Positions 47,032 to 56,907 of a stretch of 64,000 nt of DNA are shown piece after piece. Under the pieces are notes generated by a model that saw only the letters and a program-made list of their open reading frames with translations, had not been told where the DNA came from and searched no databases. How positions within the stretch are numbered: the first letter of the stretch is position 1; the number at the start of each line of letters is the position of its first letter. The translations under genes were made by a program, and so were the position numbers. This stretch comes from Arthrobacter sulfonylureivorans. Its GTDB lineage: Bacteria; Actinomycetota; Actinomycetes; Actinomycetales; Micrococcaceae. Location of the stretch: positions 1-64,000 of the forward strand of contig RJAE01000002.1 in assembly GCA_004000035.1 (NCBI GenBank), given 5' to 3'.

Positions 47032-48552
47032 TCAGGCGGGCCGGACCGGCAGCGCCGGCATGCCCAGTGACACCTGGGCCGGTTTGCTGCCCGGGGTCGC
47101 GGGTACCCCGCAGGAGTCAGCCTGGGAGCGGTCCCACGCGTCCCCGGCGCGCGAGCGGCGCAGTTGGTAGTTCGACGCGGAAGCCGGATCGGCGATCAGG
47201 TGGAAGGCAGCGGCTTCCGTCACCGTCACCGTCACCAGATCGCCCGGACGGGGTGCCGGCGCGCCGTCGGGCACGGAGAAGTGCACTAGCCGCTGGTCGC
47301 GGGCCCGGCCGGAGAGCCGGTGGGTCTCCCCTGCCTTGCGTCCCTGCTGCGCGGTCACCATGACCTCGACCATGCTGCCCAGCTGTTTGGCGTTTTCTTC
47401 CGCGGCAATCCGGTCCTGCAAGGCAGTGAGGCGCTCGTAGCGTTCCTGCACTACGGACTTGGACAACTGGTCCGGCAGCTCTGCGGCCGGGGTCCCCGGC
47501 CGCTTGGAATACTGGAACGTGAAGGCGCTCGCGAAGCGGGCCTGTTCCACCACCGCCAGCGTTGCCTGGAAGTCTTCCTCGGTCTCCCCGGGGAACCCGA
47601 CGATGATGTCGGTGGAGATGGCCGCATGGGGAATCCGTTCCCGGACCTTGTCCAGGATGCCCAGGAACTTCTTGGACCGGTAGGACCGGCGCATGTCTTT
47701 CAGGACCTTGTCAGATCCGGACTGCAGCGGCATGTGCAGCTGCGGCATGGCATTGGGGGTTTCGGCCATGGCGTCGATAACGTCGTCGGTGAAGGCGGCC
47801 GGGTGCGGACTGGTGAAACGCACCCGTTCCAGGCCCTCGATGCTGCCGCAGGCGCGCAGCAGCTTGGCGAAGGCTCCCCGGTCACCGAACTCCACACCGT
47901 AGGAGTTCACATTCTGTCCCAGCAACGTGACTTCGATGGCACCGTCGTCGACCAGCGCTTGGACCTCCGCCAGAATCTCGCCCGGCCGGCGGTCGCGTTC
48001 CTTACCGCGCAGCGAAGGGACAATGCAGAACGTGCACGTGTTGTTGCAGCCGACGGAGATGGAGACCCAGCCGGAGTACACCGCATCGCGCTTGGTGGGC
48101 AGCGTCGAGGGGAACACATCGAGCGATTCCAGGATTTCCAGCTGCGCTTCGTTGTTGTGCCGGGCACGCTCCAGCAACGCCGGAAGCGAACCCACGTTGT
48201 GGGTGCCGAACACCACGTCCACCCACGGCGCCTTTTTGAGGATCGTCTCGCGGTCCTTCTGGGCCAAGCAGCCGCCGACGGCGATCTGCATCCCGGGATG
48301 GCGTTCCTTGACCGGGGCCAGTTGGCCCAGGTTGCCGTACAACTTGTTGTCGGCGTTCTCCCGTACCGCACACGTATTGAAGACCACGACGTCGGCTTGG
48401 CCGGCTTGGGCTTCGACCATCCCGGCGGCTTCGAGAAGCCCGGCAAGCCGCTCGGAATCGTGCACGTTCATCTGGCAGCCGAACGTGCGCACCTGATAGG
48501 TGCGGGCTTCCGGCTGCTTCTCGATGGCGGGGGCGGGGACAGTCAAACTCAC
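47032..48552 (-). CDS. miaB: tRNA-2-methylthio-N6-dimethylallyladenosine synthase
   Basis: Radical SAM methylthiotransferase that completes ms2i6A37 after MiaA. It has 506 residues. The N-terminal UPF0004 cluster cysteines are in [27 protein letters not shown] and GGCLAQKD; the radical SAM motif is [11 protein letters not shown]; a TRAM domain ([26 protein letters not shown]) follows. GTG at 48552 gives the correct N-terminus (VSLTVPAPA, then [13 protein letters not shown]). The frame stays open to 49317, but that part is antisense to the next gene. No ribosome site is seen, and TACCCT lies 6 bases upstream of the GTG. Confidence 0.95.
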   Translation of the reverse strand: MSLTVPAPAIEKQPEARTYQVRTFGCQMNVHDSERLAGLLEAAGMVEAQAGQADVVVFNTCAVRENADNKLYGNLGQLAPVKERHPGMQIAVGGCLAQKDRETILKKAPWVDVVFGTHNVGSLPALLERARHNNEAQLEILESLDVFPSTLPTKRDAVYSGWVSISVGCNNTCTFCIVPSLRGKERDRRPGEILAEVQALVDDGAIEVTLLGQNVNSYGVEFGDRGAFAKLLRACGSIEGLERVRFTSPHPAAFTDDVIDAMAETPNAMPQLHMPLQSGSDKVLKDMRRSYRSKKFLGILDKVRERIPHAAISTDIIVGFPGETEEDFQATLAVVEQARFASAFTFQYSKRPGTPAAELPDQLSKSVVQERYERLTALQDRIAAEENAKQLGSMVEVMVTAQQGRKAGETHRLSGRARDQRLVHFSVPDGAPAPRPGDLVTVTVTEAAAFHLIADPASASNYQLRRSRAGDAWDRSQADSCGVPATPGSKPAQVSLGMPALPVRPA

Positions 48553-48607
48553 GTTACAAGGGTACGGCCTGCGGCCGGACGAGCCACAATCTGCAGCCTG
48601 TCCGGGG

Positions 48608-49420
48608 TTAGTACCAATTGTTGGCCAGGTGGAAGTCCAAGGCCGAGCACGGGGAGCCGTAGCGGGACTCGATGTAACCCAGCCCCCAATCGACCTGAGT
48701 CTGGAAGTTCGTCTGCCAGTCGGCGCCGGCGGCGGCCATCTTGTCACCGGGCAAGGCCTGCGGAATGCCGTACGCGCCGCTGGATGGGTTCGTGGCGCCG
48801 AGGCTCCATTCCGATTCCTTGTGCCAGAGCGTTTCCAGGCAGCCCAATTCGCCGGCGCCCCAGCCAAAGGAAGCCAGCGCCCCTTCAGCGTAGGCCTTCG
48901 CAGCGGCCGGATCGTTCCGCGACGCTTGGGCCTTGGCGGCAGCTTTCTGCTTGGCAGCCTTTGCCTGAGCAGCTGCTTGGGCAGCACGCTTCTTTGCCGC
49001 CTCGGTCGCCGCACGTTTTTCCGCAGTCTTCCGGTCGGCGGCTTCCTTCGCTGCCGCCTTCGCGGCGGCGGCCTTCTGATCTGCTGCCGCTTGGCGTGCC
49101 TGGTCTTCCTGCGCGGCCTTCCTCGCGGCTGCGTCATCGACGGATGCCTCCGCGGCTTGTGCCTGGAGGGCGTCGGCCGCCACCGGGCTTGTTCCTTCGG
49201 CAGGCTCTGCCAATCCCACCAGTTCCATGACGGGAGCTGTGATCGAACCCACAGCTTCCGAGGCGCTGTGTCCCTTCCGGACGGCGCTGGCGGCCCCTGT
49301 TGCGCCGACGGCGGCAACGGAGCAAAGTGTCAGGCCTGCGGCGATCCTGAGGCGGCGTTGCCTGCGGCTGCGCCGGCGTTGCTGGGTTTTCTGACGACGT
49401 TCATTCTGCGATGCACTCAC
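48608..49420 (-). CDS. Secreted lytic-transglycosylase-like protein with Ala-rich coiled coil
   Basis: A 270-residue protein from GTG 49420. A basic N-tail ([18 protein letters not shown]) is followed by a hydrophobic signal/anchor ([21 protein letters not shown]). Residues about 85-180 are an Ala/Lys-rich coiled-coil-like region. The C-terminal domain (about 185-270) has [31 protein letters not shown] and ends HLANNWY, as in actinobacterial transglycosylase-like proteins; the Glu of HKES is the likely catalytic acid. It should be exported and act on peptidoglycan. The long linker probably spans the wall. Confidence 0.85.
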   Translation of the reverse strand: MSASQNERRQKTQQRRRSRRQRRLRIAAGLTLCSVAAVGATGAASAVRKGHSASEAVGSITAPVMELVGLAEPAEGTSPVAADALQAQAAEASVDDAAARKAAQEDQARQAAADQKAAAAKAAAKEAADRKTAEKRAATEAAKKRAAQAAAQAKAAKQKAAAKAQASRNDPAAAKAYAEGALASFGWGAGELGCLETLWHKESEWSLGATNPSSGAYGIPQALPGDKMAAAGADWQTNFQTQVDWGLGYIESRYGSPCSALDFHLANNWY

Positions 49421-49513
49421 AGTCGCACTACGGTAACGAGCGAATCTGGGAAAAGTCTCAAAACGATAACAGCGTCGACGCGGGCCCAAGGCTCCAGGTG
49501 ACGCTAGGCCGCG

Positions 49514-50071
49514 TCAGAATTCCGGGTTGCTGGCGGCCCCGAGTTCCTCAGCCGCGACCCGGTAGGCCAGCGAGGCAGAATAGCCCTTGCGGGCCAGCAT
49601 GGAGACCAGCCGGCGCAGATGCTTGTCCCGTTCCGACCGGTCCTGCAGTTGCCAGTCGGGCCGGATCTTGCGGCGTACCAGGCTGCGGGCCGCTTCAAGC
49701 TCGTCGTCCGCCGAAAGCTGGTCCAGCGCTTGCTCGGCCAGTTCACCGGCGATCCCTTTGTCTGCGAGCTCCCGCTTGAGCGCGGCCCGAGCCAACGAAC
49801 GGGACTGGGACCGGCTGCGCACCCACATTCTGGCGAACTCGGCGTCGTCAATGAGGTTGACCTCCTCGAACCGCTCGAGCACTGCCTCGGCGACGTCGCC
49901 CGGAACGCCGCGCTCAGCCAGCTTCGCGGCCAGCTGGGCGCGGCTCTTCGGGGACTGTGTCAGTGAGCGCAGGACAACGGAACGTGCGACGCCGTAAGGA
50001 TCCGCGTCCGGCCCCAGTTCCGCCGGGCTGCCCGGCGTTGGGCCGGCGCCCTGTCCGTCCCTGAACGACAT
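49514..50071 (-). CDS. recX: Regulatory protein RecX
   Basis: Inhibitor of RecA filament extension. It has 185 residues of three-helix repeats: VVLRSLTQSPKSRAQLAAKLAERG, EAVLERFEEVNLIDDAEFARMWVRSR, ALKRELADKGIAGELAEQAL. It starts directly after the recA stop codon with no gap, so co-translation is likely. The 30-residue N-tail is not conserved. Confidence 0.94.
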   Translation of the reverse strand: MSFRDGQGAGPTPGSPAELGPDADPYGVARSVVLRSLTQSPKSRAQLAAKLAERGVPGDVAEAVLERFEEVNLIDDAEFARMWVRSRSQSRSLARAALKRELADKGIAGELAEQALDQLSADDELEAARSLVRRKIRPDWQLQDRSERDKHLRRLVSMLARKGYSASLAYRVAAEELGAASNPEF

Positions 50072-51124
50072 TTAGAATCCGTCGACGGCCTTGAGCTTCG
50101 GCTCGCCCTCATCTCCGCTGTCCGGGACCGCATCGATCCCGAGCTTCTGCCGGATCTTGCGTTCCAGCTCATCGGCCAGGTCCGGATTGTCGATCAGGAA
50201 CTTGCGGGCGTTCTCCTTGCCTTGGCCGAGCTGGTCTCCGTCATAGGTAAACCAGGCGCCCGACTTTTTGACGAGTGAATGCTCCACGCCCATGTCGATC
50301 AGACCGCCCTCGCGGGAGATGCCATGGCCATAGAGGATGTCGAATTCTGCCTGCTTGAACGGCGGGGCCATCTTGTTCTTGACGATCTTGGCGCGCGTCC
50401 GGTTGCCCACCGGGTTGGCTCCGTCTTTCAGGGTTTCAATGCGGCGGACGTCGATGCGCACCGAGGCGTAGAACTTCAGCGCCTTACCGCCGGTGGTGGT
50501 CTCCGGGCTGCCGAAGAACACGCCGATCTTTTCGCGCAGCTGGTTGATGAATATAGCAGTGGTCTTCGACTGGCTAAGCCGCCCGGTGATCTTTCGCAGG
50601 GCCTGGCTCATCAAACGGGCCTGGAGACCAACATGGCTGTCGCCCATTTCGCCTTCGATTTCCGCGCGCGGCACCAGGGCTGCGACGGAGTCGATCACGA
50701 TGATGTCCAGGGAGCCGGAGCCGATCAACATGTCCATGATTTCCAGTGCCTGCTCGCCGGTATCCGGCTGCGACACCAGCAGGGCGTCGGTGTCCACCCC
50801 AAGCTTCTTGGCATATTCCGGGTCCAGCGCGTGCTCGGCGTCGATGAAGGCAGCGATTCCGCCGTTGCGCTGGGCGCTGGCGACCGCGTGAAGCGCCACC
50901 GTGGTCTTACCCGAGGATTCCGGACCGTAAATCTCGACCACGCGGCCCCGCGGCAGGCCGCCGATGCCCAATGCGGCATCCAAGGCGATCGAACTGGTGG
51001 AGATCGTTTCGATGGGGGCGCGGGTGTCGTCGCCGAGACGCATCACCGACCCCTTGCCGAACTGCTTGTCGATCTGCGCCAGCGCAGCTTCCAGTGCCTT
51101 CTCGCGGTCAGCTGGTGCGGCCAT
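50072..51124 (-). CDS. recA: Recombinase RecA
   Basis: Strand-exchange ATPase and co-protease for LexA. It has 350 residues. Walker A is GPESSGKTT near residue 68, Walker B is [21 protein letters not shown], and loop L2 includes [22 protein letters not shown]. The start [15 protein letters not shown] is canonical, with GAGGTGA upstream. No intein is present. An SOS-like box lies 147 bases upstream. It is followed by recX. Confidence 0.98.
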   Translation of the reverse strand: MAAPADREKALEAALAQIDKQFGKGSVMRLGDDTRAPIETISTSSIALDAALGIGGLPRGRVVEIYGPESSGKTTVALHAVASAQRNGGIAAFIDAEHALDPEYAKKLGVDTDALLVSQPDTGEQALEIMDMLIGSGSLDIIVIDSVAALVPRAEIEGEMGDSHVGLQARLMSQALRKITGRLSQSKTTAIFINQLREKIGVFFGSPETTTGGKALKFYASVRIDVRRIETLKDGANPVGNRTRAKIVKNKMAPPFKQAEFDILYGHGISREGGLIDMGVEHSLVKKSGAWFTYDGDQLGQGKENARKFLIDNPDLADELERKIRQKLGIDAVPDSGDEGEPKLKAVDGF

Positions 51125-51270
51125 TGTTCACCTCAGTCTGTTGCGGCCCTCGGGCCTTGTCTGTCTTGACTCTTCCGACCGTAACGTCCGGCTCGGACAA
51201 AATCGGGATCGGCAGCGGAGCGTGTGGATAATCCGGCCTCTCGGCGGTCTGTGTAGAAGCTTAGCCGGAT

Positions 51271-51286
51271 CCGAACACACTTTCGA
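51271..51286. promoter_or_regulatory. SOS-like box upstream of recA
   Basis: On the minus strand TCGAAAGTGTGTTCGG matches TCGAAC-N4-GTTCGA with two mismatches. It lies between the DUF3046 stop and the recA start, within the 194-base gap where the recA promoter should be. A further half site TCGAAC begins at 51283 on the plus strand. Confidence 0.55.
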
Positions 51287-51318
51287 ACATATCGGGGTTT
51301 TCTGCCGGGCGTGTCCGC

Positions 51319-51540
51319 TCAGCTTCGCGGCTCGCGGTCCTTGCCCCAGCGCCGCTCCTGCGGAACGTCTTGAATATCGCAGACGGCGAGCCACACCGAT
51401 TTCGGCGGAATTCCTGCAGCCAACGCTTCGGCGGCGGTCCGGCCGCCGAGCTGTCCCAGCACCAAATCCGCGGCGAGGACATGCGAATAGGCAGAACCGA
51501 ATTCATCGTCCATCAATCGCCAGAAGTCACTGATTCGCAC
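51319..51540 (-). CDS. DUF3046 family protein
   Basis: A 73-residue protein, MRISDFWRLMDDEFGSAYS..., with WLAVCDIQDVPQERRWG at the end. DUF3046 genes lie just upstream of recA in many actinobacteria, including mycobacteria (Rv2738c). Function is unknown. Length and motif pattern match the family. Confidence 0.88.
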   Translation of the reverse strand: MRISDFWRLMDDEFGSAYSHVLAADLVLGQLGGRTAAEALAAGIPPKSVWLAVCDIQDVPQERRWGKDREPRS

Positions 51541-51669
51541 GCGTACATCTTCTCATGTGTCCGGCTGACGCGACCGGCCGGCATCGAGATTCCTTCAACC
51601 CTGCAATCGGCCTGCGACGCGTCCGCGCGGGATCGCTGCGCCGACGCCGGCGCTCATTAGAATAAGGCC

Positions 51670-52152
51670 ATGACAGACCATGCCACAGGCAGCGAAGATG
51701 CAGGGTTCGATACGGCCATCGAAGCACTTGAACGGCAGTTGAGCTTGCTCTGGCGCCGGGCCAGGGCGAACTCCCACCGGGTGGCGCGGACCGTGCACCC
51801 GGACATGGAACCGGCAGCCTACGGACTTCTGCTGATCCTCCAGCGGGAGCATTCGTTGCGGCTCACGGAACTCGCCGCGGCCATCGGCGTCGGCAAACCG
51901 TCGGTCAGCCGCCAGATTGCCATGCTCGAGCAGTTGGGTTTGGTGGGCAAGCAGGCGGATCCCTTGGACGGGCGGGCCCAGTCGATCACCCTGACGCCCG
52001 CAGGGTTGGAGAAACTGGCCGAGGCACAGGCCGCCCGCAAGATCGCCTTTCACGAGCGCCTTGGCGACTGGTCCGTCGAAGACCTGTCCACGCTGGGACA
52101 GCTGCTGGACCGGCTGAACGCCTCCTACGCCAACGAGCCGCCGGTCCACTAA
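51670..52152 (+). CDS. MarR-family transcriptional regulator
   Basis: A 160-residue winged-helix repressor. The recognition region is LTELAAAIGVGKPSVSRQIAMLEQLGLV, followed by the wing DPLDGRAQSITLTPAG. N- and C-terminal helices form the dimer interface. It is isolated on the plus strand, divergent from the DUF3046/recA genes and convergent with clgR. Its target genes are not evident. Confidence 0.9.
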   Translation: MTDHATGSEDAGFDTAIEALERQLSLLWRRARANSHRVARTVHPDMEPAAYGLLLILQREHSLRLTELAAAIGVGKPSVSRQIAMLEQLGLVGKQADPLDGRAQSITLTPAGLEKLAEAQAARKIAFHERLGDWSVEDLSTLGQLLDRLNASYANEPPVH

Positions 52153-52190
52153 AAAGGGCAGCGATCCGAACGGGCACCGCGGACACAAAG

Positions 52191-52229
52191 AACGGGCCGG
52201 TTCCGCCACAGCGGCGGAACCGGCCCGTT
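52191..52229. terminator. Bidirectional terminator between marR and clgR
   Basis: A perfect 17-base-pair stem (52191-52207 with 52213-52229) with a 5-base loop lies between the convergent genes, 38 bases after marR and 11 bases after clgR. It is symmetrical and should serve both strands. Confidence 0.85.
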
Positions 52230-52240
52230 AGGGTCTTTGA

Positions 52241-52585
52241 TCAGTACCGGGCGGAAGCCAAACCGCGGAGTTCCTCCGGCAGCTCGTCCGGAATGTCGCC
52301 GACAAACTCACGCGAGAGTTCCTGTGGGACGGTGTCGGGAATGACCACACCCTCGGCCTCTGCGACCCGGTCGCTCACTTCCCGCAGCATGTGCGACAGG
52401 GGAACGTCCAGGGCCGAGCAAATCGAGGACAGCAGTTCAGACGACGCTTCCTTCTGGCCGCGTTCGACTTCGCTCAGGTAGCCAAGGGAAACGCGGGCGC
52501 TGTGCGACACTTCACGCAGGGTTCGTCCCTGCCGCTGCCGGACATCACGGAGGACATCGCCAATTTCGTGTCGCAACACTACCAT
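52241..52585 (-). CDS. clgR: ClgR-type XRE regulator
   Basis: A 114-residue Cro/C1-type HTH regulator: [28 protein letters not shown], then [21 protein letters not shown], as in ClgR of Corynebacterium/Streptomyces and mycobacterial Rv2745c. ClgR activates clp protease and other stress genes. ATG at 52585 has a strong AAGGAG site; the open frame to 52678 is not conserved. The order ftsK-pgsA-cinA-clgR matches other actinobacteria. The C-terminus ends SARY rather than an LAA degron. The 216-base upstream region is AT-rich and holds no gene. Confidence 0.9.
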   Translation of the reverse strand: MVVLRHEIGDVLRDVRQRQGRTLREVSHSARVSLGYLSEVERGQKEASSELLSSICSALDVPLSHMLREVSDRVAEAEGVVIPDTVPQELSREFVGDIPDELPEELRGLASARY

Positions 52586-52801
52586 TTTGCGCTCCTTCTG
52601 CTCCCTGCGGGGTTCTTCGGCCAATCCCACATCACGCCAACGGACAACACCGTTTACGGACACGGGCTGCTTTACCATCTGTATCGCCTTGCTCCCTCTT
52701 AAGGTGGGCGGCCTCTGCCGCTGTTTCCAAGCCTAGGCCAACAACCTAACAGCTGCTGACACCTTTGATAACTACTGAATCAATATTTTTGTTCCCCGGA
52801 C

Positions 52802-53305
52802 TTAAATCCACGATCCGGACAAAACCGCCGCCTCGTCGTCGACCGCCCGGCCCAGTTCCCTGATGGCGGCTTCGCAGGCCTGCTGCCGGATCCGGGCGCG
52901 GTCGCCGTCGAAGTGGAATTCTATGGCCCACGTTCCGTGCGGGGCGGCGATGCCGATCCACACCGTCCCCACGTCCCTGCCGCCGTGCGGTTCCGGTCCG
53001 GCCACCCCGGTGGTGGACACCGCAATGTCCGCCTGCAGGACGCGCCTGGCACCCTCGGCCATCTGGCAGGCCACGGCTTCGGTGACCGCGCCCTCGCGCG
53101 CCAACAGCTCCGTGTCGACGCCGAGCACGGCCGCCTTGATCTGGCTCTGGTAGGACACGACGCCGCCCTGAAGCGTGCCCGACGCCCCGGGGATGGTGGC
53201 CAATTCGGCCGCCACCATGCCGGCAGTCAACGATTCGGCCGTGGCCACCGTCAGTTTCCGGGCGAGGGCTGCGGCCACAACGGCCGCGGCCTGTGTGGTC
53301 TTCAT
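52802..53305 (-). CDS. CinA C-terminal domain protein (nicotinamide-nucleotide amidase-like)
   Basis: A 167-residue stand-alone CinA_C/PncC protein. Motifs are TVATAESLTAGMVAAELATIPGAS, GGVVSYQSQIKAAVLGV, and ISTTGVAGP-like VSTTGVAGPEPHGG. PncC deamidates NMN in pyridine nucleotide recycling; whether this one does is inferred. ATG at 53305 overlaps the pgsA stop by four bases. It is followed by clgR after 216 bases. Confidence 0.9.
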   Translation of the reverse strand: MKTTQAAAVVAAALARKLTVATAESLTAGMVAAELATIPGASGTLQGGVVSYQSQIKAAVLGVDTELLAREGAVTEAVACQMAEGARRVLQADIAVSTTGVAGPEPHGGRDVGTVWIGIAAPHGTWAIEFHFDGDRARIRQQACEAAIRELGRAVDDEAAVLSGSWI

Positions 53306-53907
53306 CGCTGGCCCTCGGTCCCCGCGAGGGAAGCGCGGCGCAACTTCACAGCCTTCACAACATAGTCGACGCCGGTCACCACGGTGACGACGACGGCCAA
53401 CATCATGACGGCGAAGGCCACCCACACGGCCCAGGGTCCCAGCCAGGATTCCAGCGGCAGCAGGTAGAGGAAGATGGCCAGCGTCTGGAGGACGGTCTTC
53501 AGTTTGCCGCCGCGCGAGGCCGGCATGACCCCGTAACGAATCACCACGAAACGCAGCAAGGTGATGCCCAACTCCCGGACCAGGATGACGATGGTGATCC
53601 ACCACGGCAGGTCACCCAACACCGAGAGCAAGATCAAGGCCGAACCGATCAGGAGCTTATCGGCGATCGGATCGGCGATCTTGCCGAAGTTGGTGACCAG
53701 GCCCCGGCTGCGGGCCAGATCGCCATCGAGCTTGTCCGTGTAGATCGCGACGGCGAAAACCAACACCGCCAGCCAACGGAACACTCCCCCTTCGCCGCCG
53801 TCAGCCAGAAGGAACCAGATGAAAAACGGAACCAGCAGGATCCGCACCGTCGTGAGGACGTTGGCGATGTTGAGCAGGGGCACGGGCCGGGACACTGAAT
53901 CAGTCAC
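53302..53907 (-). CDS. pgsA: CDP-diacylglycerol--glycerol-3-phosphate 3-phosphatidyltransferase
   Basis: Integral membrane CDP-alcohol phosphotransferase of 201 residues that makes phosphatidylglycerophosphate. The active site reads DKLDGDLARSRGLVTNFG then KIADPIADK, matching D-x2-D-G-x2-A-R-x8-G-x3-D-x3-D. Five to six hydrophobic segments surround it. It is the PgsA-type gene downstream of ftsK in actinobacteria; a cardiolipin or inositol-phosphate role cannot be ruled out from sequence alone. Confidence 0.88.
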   Translation of the reverse strand: MTDSVSRPVPLLNIANVLTTVRILLVPFFIWFLLADGGEGGVFRWLAVLVFAVAIYTDKLDGDLARSRGLVTNFGKIADPIADKLLIGSALILLSVLGDLPWWITIVILVRELGITLLRFVVIRYGVMPASRGGKLKTVLQTLAIFLYLLPLESWLGPWAVWVAFAVMMLAVVVTVVTGVDYVVKAVKLRRASLAGTEGQR

Positions 53908-53973
53908 ACGTTCAAGGCTACCCGCCTGCCGGATGGCTGCAGCCGCCGGCCGCCGCGAGCAGCCCCGCGGACG

Positions 53974-56832
53974 TCACCTCCCGGTCAGGTTCCAGGCGTC
54001 CTCGGACCCGGCATCGTCCTCGTCGCCGTCGTAATAGTCCACCGCCTGCGGCCGGGACTCGAGGTCCTCGGCAACCAAATCGCGCGGACCCTCGAACCCA
54101 TGGTTGGCATTGGCATTGTCCGCCAGCGCCTCGGTCAGCGGGTCGGCGCTCCCGGACTCGCCGGGGCCGGCGGCCGCCGGTTCATCGCCCCGGATGGCCG
54201 CCAGCGTCGCCGCGAGATCGTCCGGCTTGACCAGCACGTCGCGTGCCTTGGAACCCTCGGACGGACCGACCACTCCCCTGGATTCGAGCAGGTCCATCAG
54301 GCGGCCGGCCTTGGCAAACCCGACGCGCAGTTTCCGCTGGAGCATCGAGGTCGAACCGAACTGCGTGGTGACCACCAGTTCGGTCGCCTGCAGCAGCACG
54401 TCCAGATCGTCGCCGATGTCGTCGTCGATCTGCTTCTTCGGCGCCTCCACTGCGACGTCGTCGCGGTAGACCGCCTGCAATTGCCCCTTGACGTGTTCTA
54501 CCACCCGGTGGATTTCCGACTCGGAAACCCAGGCGCCCTGCACGCGCATCGGCTTGCTGGCGCCCATCGGCAGGAACAACGCGTCGCCCTGGCCAATCAG
54601 CTTCTCCGCGCCGGGCTGGTCCAGCACCACGCGGGAGTCGGTCACCGACGAGGTGGCGAAGGCCATCCGCGACGGGACGTTGGCCTTGATCAGGCCGGTC
54701 ACCACATCCACCGAGGGCCGCTGGGTGGCCAGCACCAAGTGGATGCCGGCGGCACGGGCCAGCTGGGTGATGCGGACAATCGAGTCTTCGACGTCCCGCG
54801 GGGCCACCATCATCAGGTCCGCGAGCTCGTCCACGATCACCAGCAGATACGGATACGGCTTGACTACCCGTTTGGAGCCGGCCGGCGGGACCACCTTCCC
54901 GTTGCGCACGGCCTTGTTGAAATCATCGATGTGCTTGAAGCCGAAGTTGGCCAGGTCGTCGTAGCGCGTGTCCATCTCGCGGACCACCCACTGCAGCGCC
55001 TCGGCGGCCTTCTTCGGGTTAGTGATGATCGGTGTGATCAGGTGCGGAACGCCCTCGTACGCGGTCAGCTCCACCCGCTTGGGGTCCACCATGACCATCC
55101 GCACCTCGTCTGGCGTGGACCGCATCAGGATGGAGGTGATCATCGAGTTCACGAACGAGGACTTGCCCGCACCGGTGGCACCGGCGACGAGCAGGTGCGG
55201 CATCTTGGCCAAGTTGGCCAGCACGAAGCCGCCCTCCACGTCCTTGCCCACGCCCATGACCATGGGGTGTTCGGTCTTGCGGGCGTTGTTCGACCGCAGC
55301 ACGTCGCCCAGGGATACCGTCTCGCGGTCAGTGTTCGGGATCTCGATGCCGATGGCAGACTTGCCGGGGATCGGAGAGAGGATGCGGACATCGGAGCTGG
55401 CCACGGCGTAGGAAATGTTCTTGGACAGCGCCGTGACGCGCTCCACCTTGGTCCCCGGCGACAGCTCGATTTCGTAGCGCGTCACCGTCGGCCCGCGGGA
55501 GAACCCGGTGACCTTCGCCTCGACCTTGAACTGGTCCAGCGTCTCGGTCAGGGCATTGACGACGGCGTCGTTCGCCTCCGAGCGCTCCTTCGACGGCGGT
55601 CCGGGCGGCAGGAAATCGGACGGCGGCAGCGTGTACGCGACGTCACCGGCCAACTGCAGCTGCTCGGTGCGCTGCGGGATCGGGGTGGTCGGCGGCTGCG
55701 GCTGCACCGGATTGGACGGCACGGTGGGCGCGGCGGGTGCCGGCGGGGCGGCGGGCAGCACCGGCAGCGCTTCGGTGGCCCCTTCGGGGACCAGTCCCTG
55801 GTCCCGCTTGATCTTTTCGACGGCCAGTTCGGCCTGCGTGGGCCGGCGCACTCCCGGCGGCACCGCCGGAGCCGCTTCCTCCGGTGCGGCTGATTCTTCG
55901 GGCTCTTTGTCCTCGATGACGGGGGTCTCGAACGCCTCGTCGAAGTAGAAGCCCTCCTCGTCGGCGCCGGCTTCTTCGGCCTTGCGCTTGCCGAAGAGCT
56001 TGCGGCGCGGTTTGCGTTCCTTGGCGGGAGCCTCATCGGCGTAGAGGTAGCTCTGGTCATGCCCGTCGCCCTGCTGGTATGGCGCCGCTTCGGCGGACGG
56101 GTCCTGGCCCATGAGGCGCTCGTAGAGCATCCGCAGGCGCATGGGAATGTGGCGGAACGGCGTGGCGGTCATGATCAGGATGCTGGTGAAGGCCAGCAGC
56201 CCGTAGACGGCCACCGGCAGCCACAGGTTGACGGCCGCCAGCGGGGCCGCGAGCAGGAAGCCGGCCATCCCGCCGGCCGCCCACAACGCATCGAAGCCGT
56301 CCGCCAGGGCGGGCTGGCCGCCGATCACATGCGCGAGCCCGGAGCCCGAGGCAAGGAACAGGATCAGGCCAATGGAGATGCGGCTGTTGGCCGGGGAGTC
56401 TTCCGGGTGGCGCATCAGGCGCACCGCCATGATCAGCAGCAGCACCGGCAGCACCAGAGCCATCCAGCCGAAGGTTCCGCCGGCCACGGCGTGCACCACG
56501 TCCCCGAACCAGCCGTCCAGGGCCCACCACTCCACGGTGGCGACGCAGGCGGCCAGGAGCAGCAGGAAGAAACCGGTGCCGTCGCGGCGCAACTCGTGGT
56601 CGGGCCGCACATCGGGACCCAGCTTCCGGACGCCCGCGGCCACCGGACGGGCCAGGCTCATCCACAGCCCGTGGATCATCCGCGGCAGCAGCGGCAGCTG
56701 CTCCTCCGGGGGCTGCACATCGAGCACCTTGGTCTTGCTGGAACGCCCCGACGAGGAGCGCGCAGCAGTGCCTGTACCCTTACCGCGCGACTGCTGGGTG
56801 CCTTTTCGGGCAGGGGAAGTACGAGTCGCCAT
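53974..56832 (-). CDS. ftsK: DNA translocase FtsK
   Basis: A 952-residue septal DNA pump. The N-terminal part has four to five membrane segments (about 85-235). An acidic/proline-rich linker spans about 240-440 (PPAPAAPTVPSNPVQPQPPT). The motor has Walker A GATGAGKSSFVNSMI near 550 and Walker B LLVIVDELADLM. The gamma winged helix (ATELVVTTQFGSTSMLQRKLRVGFAKAGRLMDLLE) is near 860. A C-terminal acidic tail follows. It sits between rnj and pgsA as in other actinobacteria. Confidence 0.96.
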   Translation of the reverse strand: MATRTSPARKGTQQSRGKGTGTAARSSSGRSSKTKVLDVQPPEEQLPLLPRMIHGLWMSLARPVAAGVRKLGPDVRPDHELRRDGTGFFLLLLAACVATVEWWALDGWFGDVVHAVAGGTFGWMALVLPVLLLIMAVRLMRHPEDSPANSRISIGLILFLASGSGLAHVIGGQPALADGFDALWAAGGMAGFLLAAPLAAVNLWLPVAVYGLLAFTSILIMTATPFRHIPMRLRMLYERLMGQDPSAEAAPYQQGDGHDQSYLYADEAPAKERKPRRKLFGKRKAEEAGADEEGFYFDEAFETPVIEDKEPEESAAPEEAAPAVPPGVRRPTQAELAVEKIKRDQGLVPEGATEALPVLPAAPPAPAAPTVPSNPVQPQPPTTPIPQRTEQLQLAGDVAYTLPPSDFLPPGPPSKERSEANDAVVNALTETLDQFKVEAKVTGFSRGPTVTRYEIELSPGTKVERVTALSKNISYAVASSDVRILSPIPGKSAIGIEIPNTDRETVSLGDVLRSNNARKTEHPMVMGVGKDVEGGFVLANLAKMPHLLVAGATGAGKSSFVNSMITSILMRSTPDEVRMVMVDPKRVELTAYEGVPHLITPIITNPKKAAEALQWVVREMDTRYDDLANFGFKHIDDFNKAVRNGKVVPPAGSKRVVKPYPYLLVIVDELADLMMVAPRDVEDSIVRITQLARAAGIHLVLATQRPSVDVVTGLIKANVPSRMAFATSSVTDSRVVLDQPGAEKLIGQGDALFLPMGASKPMRVQGAWVSESEIHRVVEHVKGQLQAVYRDDVAVEAPKKQIDDDIGDDLDVLLQATELVVTTQFGSTSMLQRKLRVGFAKAGRLMDLLESRGVVGPSEGSKARDVLVKPDDLAATLAAIRGDEPAAAGPGESGSADPLTEALADNANANHGFEGPRDLVAEDLESRPQAVDYYDGDEDDAGSEDAWNLTGR

Positions 56833-56907
56833 AGTCGCAAGGTTACCGGCTGAACCCGCTCATCCGCGGGATTTGGCCCGCATGGATCCACTGCGCCGGA
56901 GAAGGGG

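Noticed and set aside
48553-49317. N-terminal extension of miaB
   Set aside because: The open frame continues through the next gene in another frame. The MiaB homology begins just after GTG 48552.
52586-52801. ClgR autoregulatory site (CGC-N5-GCG type)
   Set aside because: No symmetrical CGC/GCG site of the right spacing was found; candidate -35/-10 pairs were too weak to report.
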